Assembly: GCF_900129725.1 (NCBI RefSeq)
Contig: NZ_FQWQ01000003.1
Span: 778,686 to 842,685, forward strand
DNA length: 64,000 nt
Direction: 5' to 3'
Source: Chryseolinea serpens
Lineage (GTDB): Bacteria > Bacteroidota > Bacteroidia > Cytophagales > Cyclobacteriaceae
Part shown: positions 1 through 10,088 of the stretch, one piece after another
Layout: each line of letters opens with the position of its first letter
Numbering within the stretch: position 1 is the first letter of the stretch
Position numbers and translations under genes: made by a program
The notes under the pieces: generated by a model
Told to the model about the DNA's origin: nothing
What the model saw: the letters and a program-made list of their open reading frames with translations, nothing else
Databases searched by the model: none

Positions 1-63
1 CGGTGGTCTTTGCTTCACCGTCGCCCAAAATGTGTCTACCTTCACGGTCTTGACTGTAGAACT

Positions 64-1830
64 ATGCGATCGATCATTACCAGGTTAGGATGGAGCATTA
101 TCGTGGGAATGTTGCCCCTGCTGGCCACCGCGCAAACCGGCGGCCGGACCACCTATTGCAACCCCATGGACATCGACTACAAATACAACTACGAGCAACT
201 GAACGACAGCATTTCCTACCGCGCGGGCGCCGACCCCGTGATCGTCAACCACAAAGGCTCCTACTTTCTTTTTGTGACGATCTCGGGAGGCTACTGGCAC
301 TCCAACAACCTGGTCGATTGGTCCTACATCGTACCCGATAAATGGCCCATGGAAGATATGTGCGCACCGGCGGCCATGTCGGTGAAAGACACGTTGTATC
401 TCTTTCAGTCCACTTTTGAGCAACGGCCCATCTTTTATTCACTTGAACCGGAAAAGGGAAAGCTGAAATTTTACAACCGCTGGCTCCCCGCGTTACCCAA
501 GGAAGTCGGGCCCTGGGACCCCGCGTTGTTTTATGACGAAGAACTGAATAAATGGTATATGTACTGGGGCTCGTCGAACGTGTTTCCCATGTATGGCAGC
601 GAACTGGACAAACACAAACGCCTCAGCTATAAGGGGGCCTACAAACCCATGCTCTACCTGCAACCGGAGGAACATGGCTGGGAGCGTTTCGGAAGAGATC
701 ACACCAGCAGCATCAAGCCCTTCATGGAAGGCGCCTGGATGACGAAGCACAACGGCAAATATTATCTGCAATACGGGGCGCCAGGGACGGAATATAACGT
801 GTATGCCAACGGTACGTATGTGGGCGATAGTCCGCTGGGACCCTTTACCTATGCACCCTACAATCCTGTTTCCTACAAACCCGGCGGCTTTGTTACGGGT
901 GCAGGCCATGGCAACACCTTCCAGGATGTCTATGGAAACTACTGGAACACCGGCACACCCTGGATTGCCGTGAACTGGAACTTCGAACGCCGCATCGCCA
1001 TGTTCCCCGCCGGCTTCGACGCCGACGGCCAAATGTTTTCCAACACACGTTTTGGCGATTTGCCCCACCGGCTGCCAACAAAGAAATGGACGAGCAAAGA
1101 TGAGTTGTTCACCGGCTGGATGTTGCTGTCCTACAAGAAAACGGCCACAGCCTCATCGGTGCGCGATACTTTTCGCGTCTCCAATTTAACAGACGAAAAC
1201 CCACGGACGTTTTGGGTGGCGCGCCAAAACAAAGCAGGGGAGTGGGCAGCGATCGACCTTCAGAAAGAACAGGAAGTAAGAGCCGTGCAAATAAATTATA
1301 CAGACTACAAGTCGGATATTTTTGACAACGATACGGCCCGGGTCTACACGCAATTCAAATTATTTGCCTCCCGCGATGGCAAGCAATGGGATTTGATCAC
1401 CGATCTCACACGCGAAAAAAAACGCGACCGCCCAAACGCCTATGTGGAATTTGAAAAACCGGTGAAGGCCCGCTATATCAAGTATGAACACGTTTATGTG
1501 GCGTCGCCTAATCTGGCCGTTAGCGATATTCGCGTTTTTGGGAATGGCCAAGGAAAACCCCCGGTCGCACCTTCTAAAATCACAGCCAAGCGGGACACGG
1601 ATGTGCGCAATGCTTTTGTTTCATGGACGCCGGTGCCGGGTGCTGTAGGTTATAATATTTTGTGGGGTATCGGTAAGGACAAGCTTTATCAAACCTATCA
1701 GGTCTTTGCCGACCAACCTGCGTCGAAAGAGATCCGGGCATTGTCGCGTGGGGTTACCTATTATTTTGCCGTTGAAGCTTTTAGTGAGAATGGCGTGTCG
1801 GCGAGGAGTGAGGTGGTAATGGTGAAGTAG
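64..1830 (+). CDS. Secreted GH43-like glycoside hydrolase with discoidin and FN3 domains
   Basis: This is probably an exported polysaccharide-degrading enzyme. An N-terminal signal peptide (about residues 1-23, ending ATAQ) is followed by a five-bladed-propeller catalytic region of the GH43 type. Candidate acidic residues are D57 (motif AGADPV), D152 (GPWDPA) and E222 (MEGAWMTKHNGKYY). A coagulation-factor 5/8-type (discoidin) domain lies at about 365-495 and a fibronectin type III domain at about 505-588. The ATG at 64 was chosen because it starts the signal peptide; an in-frame TTG at 10 would put 18 residues before it. Substrate cannot be read from sequence; arabinan or xylan are typical for the family. 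The gene stands alone and the next gene is convergent. Confidence 0.85.
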   Translation: MRSIITRLGWSIIVGMLPLLATAQTGGRTTYCNPMDIDYKYNYEQLNDSISYRAGADPVIVNHKGSYFLFVTISGGYWHSNNLVDWSYIVPDKWPMEDMCAPAAMSVKDTLYLFQSTFEQRPIFYSLEPEKGKLKFYNRWLPALPKEVGPWDPALFYDEELNKWYMYWGSSNVFPMYGSELDKHKRLSYKGAYKPMLYLQPEEHGWERFGRDHTSSIKPFMEGAWMTKHNGKYYLQYGAPGTEYNVYANGTYVGDSPLGPFTYAPYNPVSYKPGGFVTGAGHGNTFQDVYGNYWNTGTPWIAVNWNFERRIAMFPAGFDADGQMFSNTRFGDLPHRLPTKKWTSKDELFTGWMLLSYKKTATASSVRDTFRVSNLTDENPRTFWVARQNKAGEWAAIDLQKEQEVRAVQINYTDYKSDIFDNDTARVYTQFKLFASRDGKQWDLITDLTREKKRDRPNAYVEFEKPVKARYIKYEHVYVASPNLAVSDIRVFGNGQGKPPVAPSKITAKRDTDVRNAFVSWTPVPGAVGYNILWGIGKDKLYQTYQVFADQPASKEIRALSRGVTYYFAVEAFSENGVSARSEVVMVK

Positions 1831-1848
1831 GCGCTTCGGTAGGGATAG

Positions 1849-2436
1849 CTATTTTTTAAAAATAATTTCCCCACACGGAATTAATAATGAATCAAGCCGT
1901 GAAGGTCTAAAAAAAAGATTGTGATCTTTTAAAACAAGCTCGGCCCTTGGAACACCGGCTGTTTTTTGATAGAGCGCTCCGATATAGAAAACACGCTCGT
2001 GATTAGGGCTAATGGTTTCTTGCAGTGCGGTTGGTGTATGAAGGCCTGTATTCAAAAATGGTCTTAAATCGTCATCGACATACCAGGATGAATTATCGAA
2101 CGGCATATCATTGAATGATATTGTATCTGGCGGAAGAAACAACTTTACGTACGAACCTGATAATGTAGAGAAAGCAAATGAATCAGCCGGAAAATTAATT
2201 GTTAATTGTAAGGGATTCTCGGATACATTAATCAAAGTCGTGCGGGTTATTCCATAACCAAATTCGTGTCCTTCAGAATCAGTATATCGTCCGGCTTTTG
2301 GATAACTATTCAAAATCACAACGCCTTCACCTGGAAGAGCATTTGCTGTCGATGGAAGGAATAAGTTGTTGTTTGTCAACATATCGCCTGGACTCGGGAC
2401 AAACAGCGCTGTAAAAATTAGTAGGAATAGTCTCAA
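1849..2436 (-). CDS. Hypothetical secreted protein
   Basis: I do not recognise this 195-residue protein. It has a short hydrophobic N-terminus (LFLLIFTALFV) that looks like a signal peptide, followed by beta-rich sequence without an obvious catalytic motif. The start codon that includes this signal is TTG, and the first in-frame ATG (codon 19) would remove it, so the TTG start is preferred. The gene ends only 18 bp from the convergent GH43 gene. AT-rich codon use compared with the GH43 gene suggests a lineage-specific or transferred gene. Confidence 0.6.
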   Translation of the reverse strand: MRLFLLIFTALFVPSPGDMLTNNNLFLPSTANALPGEGVVILNSYPKAGRYTDSEGHEFGYGITRTTLINVSENPLQLTINFPADSFAFSTLSGSYVKLFLPPDTISFNDMPFDNSSWYVDDDLRPFLNTGLHTPTALQETISPNHERVFYIGALYQKTAGVPRAELVLKDHNLFFRPSRLDSLLIPCGEIIFKK

Positions 2437-2620
2437 GTTAATATCGTTTAAAATAGCTGCTAAAAAAACTCGATATAATCAGACTTTGAATCGCCCATCG
2501 ATCCAATTCTTCTAATCAATGTAAAAACAAATTAAATAAAAGCAAAATACGAATTAAGCGGTGTAGGCTTCTCCATTTGCTTTATCAGGAAGTATTCGGC
2601 CGGGTTGTGGAAATGATTAA

Positions 2621-2959
2621 TCAATTCTGACTTTTGTCGACAATCGCTCTCTTCATTATGATCGTGAAAATCAGCTCGCTCACCATGAAGAGGGTCACAA
2701 CGCCGATTAATAAGTATATCACTTTCAGGGTACGCGAGGAGTCTTCATTAATTTGTTCATTAAACTTTTCGGTCTCATGTATCAACACGTCGAGCTTATT
2801 CTTACTGTCCAAGGAGTCGGACTGGATTTTGTTGAGTGTTTCGTATTTGAACTTGGCAATTGCCCCGAGATTAAGGTCGGTTCTTTTGTTTAAATAGTAA
2901 AGTAGGGAAACCGTGAGCAGGAGAAAAAGTGCTCTGAGGATGTATCTTGTCCGGTACAT
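2621..2959 (-). CDS. Small membrane protein with two transmembrane helices
   Basis: This 112-residue protein of unknown function has a transmembrane helix near each end (about 9-25 and 83-103). They flank a charged helical segment of about 55 residues that would lie on one side of the membrane. The layout resembles the sensor part of a four-helix-bundle receptor, but no output domain follows. The ATG at 2959 was preferred to a TTG five codons earlier. The neighbours do not suggest a role. Confidence 0.6.
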   Translation of the reverse strand: MYRTRYILRALFLLLTVSLLYYLNKRTDLNLGAIAKFKYETLNKIQSDSLDSKNKLDVLIHETEKFNEQINEDSSRTLKVIYLLIGVVTLFMVSELIFTIIMKRAIVDKSQN

Positions 2960-3048
2960 TTGTTGATATTGCAAATTGTCCGTTATTTAAACGTAATTTC
3001 CTCCCCTTAGACTAGTCAAACGTCATTCATTTAAAAATCGTTGTGTGC

Positions 3049-4218
3049 TTAAATTTTTTCGTCATCAATCTTGTACTCTAAAATGGTTGAAAAAGCTTTG
3101 TCGTACCAGTTAATCTTTACAGCAATTCTCAATTTGTTCCCTTTAGGAATATAGTTCGAACTGAATCTGCTATTCTCTTTTTTTAAGTAGGTCCATTCTC
3201 TGTCATCTATGATGGCTATTTCCTCCGCATAATCTGATTCCAGGATCAATGCGTATTCCTGCCCCTTCGTCATTACTTTATTCAACGGCACATCGATCGC
3301 TTGAACCGGAAAATCAGTGGAATAGGTTGACACAAATTCTTTGATGGCTCCGGAAAGCACATCCCTATAGGCATCTCCAGCATTGAAACCAAGCTTGAAA
3401 AAGCTGTCATCAAGGTGTGGCATGGCTTCAAATTGTCTAAGAGTGATCTTTGGATTCGTGAGCTGCCATTCCTCGCTTTCCGGCAGGTGAGAAAAAATGA
3501 ATTCTTCGGGCGATACACAAAACCAAAAGTCATCAAACCTGGTTTTTGTCTCAAGCTTTTTGTTGTGGGTGAATCCATAGCCGCTGCCCCAGGTCACATC
3601 AATCAATTGCCATTCGTTATCTATTTTAACAGCGTTCCAGGCGTGATTGGTGTCTGAAAACCTGGCTGCTTCTTTAAGTCCGTATCCTTTTGCATAGCCC
3701 GATATTTTTTCAACCTCCAGATGCATTCGTCGCGCCAATTCTTTGAATAGCGTGCTATAGCCCTCGCATACGGCGGTCCTTCGTTTAAGCACAGCGGCGG
3801 GCGAAAATTCATCCTTATAAATTCCGGTATTGTAGGCGTCTGCGTCATACCGAATGTGAGTGGCAATCCAGGTGTAAATTAATCTCGCTTTTTCCAAATC
3901 ATTTTGAGCGGGAGTAGCCAGATAGGCGGTCAAATCCTGAAGGCGATTTGAATACTTTTCAGGTGTGTTTCTCGCGTATTTGTCCAATCGGTCAAACGCA
4001 CCCGGTTTTAACTTTTTAGGAACTCTTTCTCTCGGCTTAGGTTTCGCTTTCTGTGGGCTTGTCTTTGTGGTGTCCCATTTAACATCACGGTCTAAGGAGT
4101 CATATCTTAGCCCAGCAATCCACTTGTCAACGTTTGACTTAAGGTCAGCATTCGTTTGATAGAAGTATAAGCCCGTCCCAATAGCCAGCAATGTCAATAA
4201 CGCAATTCCTCTCTTCAT
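3049..4218 (-). CDS. Transglutaminase-like (KY-type) domain protein
   Basis: This 389-residue protein has an N-terminal membrane anchor (residues 1-20) and a transglutaminase-like papain fold. The triad is visible as C151 (TAVCEGYS), H192 (DTNHAWN) and D207 (LIDVTWG). The upstream helix RLIYTWIATHIRYD is typical of the family members that resemble kyphoscoliosis peptidase. The Lys/Pro-rich stretch at about 55-75 is a likely periplasmic linker. The C-terminal 150 residues are unassigned. Translation could start at a GTG at 4251, but the ATG at 4218 gives the normal anchor. Such proteins are thought to cleave or crosslink proteins outside the cytoplasm; the substrate is unknown. Confidence 0.8.
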   Translation of the reverse strand: MKRGIALLTLLAIGTGLYFYQTNADLKSNVDKWIAGLRYDSLDRDVKWDTTKTSPQKAKPKPRERVPKKLKPGAFDRLDKYARNTPEKYSNRLQDLTAYLATPAQNDLEKARLIYTWIATHIRYDADAYNTGIYKDEFSPAAVLKRRTAVCEGYSTLFKELARRMHLEVEKISGYAKGYGLKEAARFSDTNHAWNAVKIDNEWQLIDVTWGSGYGFTHNKKLETKTRFDDFWFCVSPEEFIFSHLPESEEWQLTNPKITLRQFEAMPHLDDSFFKLGFNAGDAYRDVLSGAIKEFVSTYSTDFPVQAIDVPLNKVMTKGQEYALILESDYAEEIAIIDDREWTYLKKENSRFSSNYIPKGNKLRIAVKINWYDKAFSTILEYKIDDEKI

Positions 4219-4675
4219 GTATAAACGTTTCTTTTCTGAATTTAATGGCACACAAGGCGTTACAGGCCATTCAAATAAAGGCGTTTCAAGTTAATAATTA
4301 ATGGCAACTGATTCGGTGAGAAGGCGTGCATTTTTACATCCATCCTTAAGGGAAAAAGAAGACATTCGCCAAAGCTAAAGGCCCGAATGCGTGAGGGTCT
4401 TTTACCCTTTAGTCCGAAATTGCCCAGGGTTCTCAAAGTTCAAGGCATCTTGAGGTTATTCCGTCGGTTGATTTATTATTTGCCGCCGAAGCTGTTATTT
4501 TTTTGTTGCTATTTGCTGTAGACCGAAATTTCTATTATCTTTTTTATATCTTTAGTGGGCTAAGAACGTATAGCGGTGACGTAAGCTGAGTGTGGGGAAA
4601 ACGTTGGTTGTATTGAATATAAAATCTTGTAGAAGGTCCGTTCACTAAGTCCTTGTTTGTATTTATTATAGCCTC
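4219..4675. other. Intergenic region, no gene seen
   Basis: About 450 bp between two divergent genes. It is AT-rich near 4490-4560 and must hold the promoters of both neighbours. I see no ORF with coding character, no tRNA and no strong hairpin. Confidence 0.5.
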
Positions 4676-5131
4676 ATGACCGTTTTGACTATTACGTTGG
4701 TGAAATTCTTAAGGATATGTGTTTTTTGTCTCTGCACATTTGACGTCTTTTCACAGACCACCACCACAATTCCATACGATACGCTTTCATCCGAATGCCT
4801 GGACAGGATCAAGGAGGAAACATTGGTCGTTGATGACCCGGCAGACTATGGAAAACTTGAAGTCCTTAACGATGCATTCAACTGCGACCCTTTGCCGGAT
4901 ATCGACTTTAATACAAAATTACTGATCGGCTACACCATGTCGGTGTCGGGATGTCTGCCACCCAAATGGACAGCCCGTATTGAGGTGCACGATAAGCTTT
5001 ATACGATAAATGTTGACATTCAAACCTATGGAATTTGCCGGCGGAGCTTCAGAAATGTGGCTTGGATGATCATTGACAAACCACAGGGTCCTTACGAAGT
5101 GAAATTTAACCGATACATACACCCACATTAA
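4676..5131 (+). CDS. Hypothetical exported protein
   Basis: A 151-residue protein with a signal peptide (about 1-26, ending DVFSQ) and five cysteines in the mature part, which could form disulfides in the periplasm. No family is recognised. It lies 6 bp upstream of the T9SS serine protease and is probably cotranscribed with it. A role as inhibitor or accessory protein of that protease is possible but is only an inference from position. Confidence 0.65.
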   Translation: MTVLTITLVKFLRICVFCLCTFDVFSQTTTTIPYDTLSSECLDRIKEETLVVDDPADYGKLEVLNDAFNCDPLPDIDFNTKLLIGYTMSVSGCLPPKWTARIEVHDKLYTINVDIQTYGICRRSFRNVAWMIIDKPQGPYEVKFNRYIHPH

Positions 5132-5137
5132 CCTGCC

Positions 5138-8100
5138 ATGAAAAAACTTTACCTCTTTTTCGCTTTCCTGGTTTCAATAACCGGTTACGCTCAAATTAGC
5201 GAAAACATTCAGCCAAGATCTTTTCAGATGGGTCGTCAGCGAGCGACGACTGAACGGAGTAGTGACTCGGGCGTCGAGCTTCCTGCTCTCGATAACAAAG
5301 CGGAGGGGGAACGAGCCGAAAGGATTAGACAAGAAACCTGTGTCACCTGCCGAAAGGAGTTCTACGGAAGGGGAATTGATTTTGAGATCGACATCAAGCG
5401 CACTGGCAAAGTTATGGAAGCCGATGATGGCACGATTTGGACCGTAAAGATCAATTCGAAGTCGGCAAAGGGTTTTCAATTCTATTTTAGTGAATTCAGG
5501 ATTCCGGAAGGCGCTACGCTACATATTTATAGCGACCAGACCGACTTCATCATGGGGGCCTTTACAAAGAAAAACGTACACGAAGGTGGCAAATTTGCCA
5601 CGGCGATATTTCCTGCAGGTTCTGCGATCATTGAATACTTTGAGCCTAAATACAGTAAAGAACCGGGTAGACTGGTGATCAACCGGATCATTCACGTGTT
5701 CAAAAACCTGGGGCTGCAAGGGGGATCAGTGGACCGTAGTGGCAACGCCGAGGGCTATGGGGCAAGCGGATCATGCACCATTAATATTAATTGTACGCAA
5801 GGCAGTCCGGTGGCGACGCCGGCAAAAGCGGTTGCCCTTATTTCAAAGTATGACGAAAACGTCGGATTGAGTGCCTTTTGTACTGGGTTTCTCATCAATT
5901 CTACCGATGACCCCATGTCGAAAAATCCCTATTTTATGACCGCGGGACACTGTTTGCCTATCACCAGACCCGATGGGTATTACTTTGATTTTATGTTTTA
6001 TTTCAACTATCAGAGCACAACGTGCGATAATCAGCTTACAGATCCTAAGAATAGCGCAACGACGAAGACCTTTCAAGGCGCTTATCTCCGAAGTATGGCG
6101 GATGACAACTGGAATTATAACGATGCCGATTACGGTCTTCTTGAAATGATGGACAGGCCTCAAAATTATATGGAGGTGTCTTATCTGGGATGGGATAAAA
6201 GAAAAACCGGTCAAGGTGGCACCGTTTATAATGTGAGTCATCCGGTGGGCGATGCCAAGAAAGTGGCCGTGGGATCGAACCCCGTCGCGACCGGATTAAT
6301 GACCTATAGCGACTGCTTGAATAACACCATGCAAGTCTGGAAAGTGTCGTGGAGCCAAGGCGTGACACAACCGATCTCGTCTGGGTCGCCGCTGATCAGC
6401 GCGGGAAGGGCCATCGGGGTGCTTAGCGGCGGAGTGTCCCGCTGCAGCGACTCGCCGGACCCAATAGGAAGTAGTTGCTCCCAGACCAATGCGTTGTCAG
6501 GACCGGATTTTTTCAATCGCTTCGATTGGTTATGGGATCATCCAGGAAGTAACGACTGGGTTAATTTTAATCCAGTATCTTCCTATTTGGATAGAACGCT
6601 GACAGGAGCGCAGTATATAGATACCTACAGTTACCCGACGCCAACAAATCCCGGTGGCGGTGGTGGTGGTACGGACCCCTGCGTGGTGCGTCCCCTTGAG
6701 GATCCGAACTCCTTCGTGCTTTCCTTCCCCGACGACTTGAGGCGGGGTTTGGGTTATTCGGTGGCAGCCTATGGTGATGACATTGCCGTGGGCGCCCCGT
6801 GGGAACGCAAAGTATATATTTATAAACGATTGGATTGCAACGTCAAGATGGTCCAGCAAATTTCCATTGGGAGCACGGTCGGGCGATTTGGGTTCGCAGT
6901 CGATATGTACGGCGACTACCTCGTCGTCGGAGATCCTGGCGATGGCATAGTTTTGGGCGCCGCCTATATTTACAAAAAGACAGGGGACACCTGGGCAAAG
7001 GTGCAGACTTTGGCGGGGGGAGCCGGATCCTATACCTTTGGTTATTCGGTTTCGATCAGTGCCAGCAACATCGCCATTGGATCGCCCCTCGAAAATCAAC
7101 CTACTTCTCCTACCACCTTTCTTGATCTTGCATACTTTTACCGGAAACAGCCTGATGGAACCTGGCCGTTCGTATCCCGGGTAGTACAACCGGAATTCGA
7201 TCCGCAGGCGAGCGGTAAGTCGATAAACTTTGGGAAAGTTGTGGAGGTGAAAGAAAATTGGGCGGTTGTCGCGGGTACCGGTACAAAAGCTATTTATATA
7301 TACAGATACCAACTCTTGAATGGCAGCTATATTTGGAATCTCTTCAAAAGGATTCAATTCGGCTCCTATAGCTCATATTCTGATGACAGGGTGGCGATGT
7401 CCAATGATGAACAAGAAATTATGAGCAATTGTGGAACTGAAGGGATTGTTCAGTCTTTTCGATGGGAAAATGGCGATTGGGTTTCGAAGGGATCCGTCGC
7501 CGGCCTTGGTGGTAATCCTGCCATACTCAACGATGTGGCAACTGTGGTTCGTTATAATACGTCGGTCAAATTTTTAAAGAAGGATGCGAACGGTGTTTGG
7601 AATGTTTTCAAGACAATCGACCGTGATCCTCATGATGTGCGACTCAATGATGTATTTGGGAACTCGGTCGCGTTAACCGATAACTATCTTGTCGTCGGGC
7701 GGCCTGAAAGCCAAACCACTTGCACCTATTCCGGCTCAGCATTTATTTACGACCTCTTTTCAAACCTGGTTGACAGCGACATCGCTGTTTGCAATCAGAC
7801 ATTTACGGGCGCCAATGGTGTTGTGAATGGAAAGTCCATTGTGTTGGGCGGGCCGTCCTGTGCGACCGTTTATCAGCCGAATTCGTCCATAAGTTATTTG
7901 GCCAGTATCTCGGCAAGCTTGAAGCCAGGCTTCACGGCAAAGTCAGGAAGCACATTTAAAATTGCGTCGAAAGGATGTGCGAACTTTAACAATGGCACAC
8001 CACCGGGTGGAAGAATTGCCTCTCAAAACGTACCTGAAAAACTTCCCGATGAAACCATTGCTGCGACCAATCTGGAGCCTGAGATCATTGTGCTTGATCC

Positions 8101-8356
8101 TGTTGAAGAAGATATTTTTCTATCGGTGTTCCCAAGTCCGGCTTTGAACGGCTATGTTCTCGTGAAATCCGACGCGGGAGAAATAAGCAATGTCGAGCTG
8201 TATGATATAAAAGGGCAGCTTATGAAGGATGTTTCTCTCCGAAAGGAAACTGAAAAGGTAGTACACGTGACCATTCCTTCAGACGCAAAAGGCATTTTTA
8301 TGGTGAAAGCAAATGTTGATGGGCGAGCGCATTTTAAAAAGGTGGTTTTTCAATAA
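5138..8356 (+). CDS. T9SS-secreted trypsin-like serine protease with FG-GAP-like propeller
   Basis: This 1072-residue modular exoprotease has a signal peptide at 1-18. A lysyl-endopeptidase-like S1 protease domain occupies about 210-490 with the triad H271 (TAGHCLP), D331 (NDADYGLLE) and S415 (SSGSPL). After a Gly-rich hinge (about 507-512), FG-GAP-like repeats such as GYSVAAYGDDIAVGAP and FGFAVDMYGDYLVVG form a probable beta-propeller at about 535-880. The last 80 residues have the look of a type A T9SS sorting domain (FPSPALNGYV, ending FKKVVFQ). It should be exported by T9SS and is probably surface-attached or released. The propeller may bind substrate. A PorU2-like protein is encoded elsewhere in this window. 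Confidence 0.88.
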   Translation: MKKLYLFFAFLVSITGYAQISENIQPRSFQMGRQRATTERSSDSGVELPALDNKAEGERAERIRQETCVTCRKEFYGRGIDFEIDIKRTGKVMEADDGTIWTVKINSKSAKGFQFYFSEFRIPEGATLHIYSDQTDFIMGAFTKKNVHEGGKFATAIFPAGSAIIEYFEPKYSKEPGRLVINRIIHVFKNLGLQGGSVDRSGNAEGYGASGSCTININCTQGSPVATPAKAVALISKYDENVGLSAFCTGFLINSTDDPMSKNPYFMTAGHCLPITRPDGYYFDFMFYFNYQSTTCDNQLTDPKNSATTKTFQGAYLRSMADDNWNYNDADYGLLEMMDRPQNYMEVSYLGWDKRKTGQGGTVYNVSHPVGDAKKVAVGSNPVATGLMTYSDCLNNTMQVWKVSWSQGVTQPISSGSPLISAGRAIGVLSGGVSRCSDSPDPIGSSCSQTNALSGPDFFNRFDWLWDHPGSNDWVNFNPVSSYLDRTLTGAQYIDTYSYPTPTNPGGGGGGTDPCVVRPLEDPNSFVLSFPDDLRRGLGYSVAAYGDDIAVGAPWERKVYIYKRLDCNVKMVQQISIGSTVGRFGFAVDMYGDYLVVGDPGDGIVLGAAYIYKKTGDTWAKVQTLAGGAGSYTFGYSVSISASNIAIGSPLENQPTSPTTFLDLAYFYRKQPDGTWPFVSRVVQPEFDPQASGKSINFGKVVEVKENWAVVAGTGTKAIYIYRYQLLNGSYIWNLFKRIQFGSYSSYSDDRVAMSNDEQEIMSNCGTEGIVQSFRWENGDWVSKGSVAGLGGNPAILNDVATVVRYNTSVKFLKKDANGVWNVFKTIDRDPHDVRLNDVFGNSVALTDNYLVVGRPESQTTCTYSGSAFIYDLFSNLVDSDIAVCNQTFTGANGVVNGKSIVLGGPSCATVYQPNSSISYLASISASLKPGFTAKSGSTFKIASKGCANFNNGTPPGGRIASQNVPEKLPDETIAATNLEPEIIVLDPVEEDIFLSVFPSPALNGYVLVKSDAGEISNVELYDIKGQLMKDVSLRKETEKVVHVTIPSDAKGIFMVKANVDGRAHFKKVVFQ

Positions 8357-8396
8357 GGTGAAGTTTTAGGATCATTTTTGACAAATTGCTGAGAGG

Positions 8397-8453
8397 GCAC
8401 TGCCTGTGTCACCTGCGCTTCGTCCGAACGCCGGTGTACGCGCAGTGCTTTTT
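8397..8453 (+). terminator. Probable rho-independent terminator of the protease gene
   Basis: GCACTGC at 8397 pairs with GCAGTGC at 8442-8448 and is followed directly by five T residues. The arms enclose further imperfect pairing. It lies 40 bp after the protease stop codon. Confidence 0.6.
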
Positions 8454-8571
8454 CATGCAGCATCTTTCGAGAATGGTTTGCTGATTTCCGTGAGGCTTAA
8501 CAACCACATCGGCAACGGTGCGATTCTCCGTTGGAATTTCGAAATATCCAAGGTTGCTTCAAATCGTTCGT

Positions 8572-9111
8572 CTACCCTGCGTCATCCCCGCCCAGCAGCT
8601 CGCTAAAATCGTCCCAAACATAACGCGTGGCCCACGTTTCCTTACCTCCAAAATCAGATTGATGACGGTCCATCGGTCGGCCGGATATGGCCGTATAAAA
8701 TTTTTCAGCAGGATGATTCCCTTCCAACACCCAGAGGTAGAAATTATTCCTTCCATCGGCCAACAGTTTTTTGGCAGCCGCACGCATGAGCTTGCCACCG
8801 ATACCATGTCCTTTCAGGTGAGGTACGACATGCAGATTGTCCACCAATGCTTGGTAGCCGGCATCCGGCACGTCCATGACAGCGATAAAGCCCACCACGT
8901 TGTTGTCGAGCTCGGCCAGGAGCACGAATTCGTTGTCCTTTAAGTTTGCCATCTTTTCTGACCAATGTCGCGCGCGTTCGCCGGCCAAATCGTTGTCAAG
9001 GTATTCGTCGAGGAGGAGTCCGCGGTAGGCAATTCTCCAACTCGCGGCGTGAAGAGCGGCAATGACCGGAGCATCGGCTGCCAAACCTTGTCGGATCGAA
9101 ATATTTTTCAT
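8572..9111 (-). CDS. GNAT-family N-acetyltransferase
   Basis: A 179-residue acetyl-CoA-dependent acyltransferase. The GNAT fold is evident from the N-terminal IRQGLAADAPVIAALH strand-helix, the central VVGFIAVMD strand, and the acetyl-CoA binding loop LHVVPHLKGHGIGGKLM (Q/RxxGxG/A type, about residues 93-109). LWVLEGNHPAEKFYTA fits the substrate-side helix near the C-terminus. The acceptor is unknown. The gene stands alone, divergent from the DUF1080 gene. Confidence 0.88.
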   Translation of the reverse strand: MKNISIRQGLAADAPVIAALHAASWRIAYRGLLLDEYLDNDLAGERARHWSEKMANLKDNEFVLLAELDNNVVGFIAVMDVPDAGYQALVDNLHVVPHLKGHGIGGKLMRAAAKKLLADGRNNFYLWVLEGNHPAEKFYTAISGRPMDRHQSDFGGKETWATRYVWDDFSELLGGDDAG

Positions 9112-9245
9112 GGGCTACGGAATAGGGTAAAGATAAAACATTTCATAACAGGCCTGAAAAGAAGCCTTGATCCCATCGCTATAATTTTCATCACAAACCC
9201 GGCCCTGGACTGCCGGCAATTTACTATCTAGCAAAAAAAAACTGA

Positions 9246-10088
9246 ATGCCTATGATGCGCTGGATCGTATTCTCCCTGATGGCGGTTCTATTTGTTGCGG
9301 CGGTACCCGAAAAGGATCGCCATGTGAAATGGATCCAACTTTTCAACGGAAAGAACCTCAATGACTGGAAACCGAAAATAGCGGGCTATCCGCTGGGTGA
9401 AAACTTTGCCGGCACCTTCGGTGTGAGCGACGGGAAGATAAAAGTGAGCTATAAAGGCTACGAAAACTTTGACGAACGCTACGGCCACCTTTTTTATAAA
9501 AAGCCTTTTTCCTATTACCTGCTGGCCGTGGAATACCGGTTCACGGGCGAGCAGGTAAAGGGCGGTCCCGACTGGGCGTTTCGAAACAGCGGGGCGATGA
9601 TCCATTGCCAATCGCCCGAATCGATGGGGGTGAAACAGGACTTCCCCATCTCCATCGAAGTGCAGTTGCTGGGCGGCAACGGCAAGGATGAGCGCTCCAC
9701 CGCCAACCTCTGCACCCCGGGCACCAACGTGGTGATGAACGGCAATCTCTTCACCAATCATTGCATCAACTCTACCTCCAAGACCTATCACGGCGACCAG
9801 TGGGTCCGGGTTGAAGTATTGGTGCTGGGCGACTCGCTCGTCAAACACATCGTGGAGGGCGACACCGTGCTGAACTATGAAAAGCCCCAAATCGGCGGCG
9901 GCAATGTTTCAAACTACGACCCCAAAGAAATGGTCGACGGCAAAGCACTCACCAAGGGATATATTTCCCTGCAAAGCGAAAGCCACCCGGTTGAATTCAG
10001 AAAGGTGGAGATTGTTGATCTCGAACCTTATGCGCATGACCGCAAGAAACTGAACGAAGCATTGGCAAAGCTGCGGCATCGAAAATGA
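9246..10088 (+). CDS. DUF1080 / 3-keto-disaccharide hydrolase-like secreted protein
   Basis: A 280-residue protein with a signal peptide (about 1-20) and the jelly-roll fold typical of DUF1080: opening motif IQLFNGKNLNDWKPK, then the YRFTGEQVKGG and NSGAMIHCQSPESMG signatures. Family members are periplasmic, and some hydrolyse 3-keto-glycosides. The stop overlaps the start of the next gene (ATGA), so the two are translationally coupled. Confidence 0.85.
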   Translation: MPMMRWIVFSLMAVLFVAAVPEKDRHVKWIQLFNGKNLNDWKPKIAGYPLGENFAGTFGVSDGKIKVSYKGYENFDERYGHLFYKKPFSYYLLAVEYRFTGEQVKGGPDWAFRNSGAMIHCQSPESMGVKQDFPISIEVQLLGGNGKDERSTANLCTPGTNVVMNGNLFTNHCINSTSKTYHGDQWVRVEVLVLGDSLVKHIVEGDTVLNYEKPQIGGGNVSNYDPKEMVDGKALTKGYISLQSESHPVEFRKVEIVDLEPYAHDRKKLNEALAKLRHRK

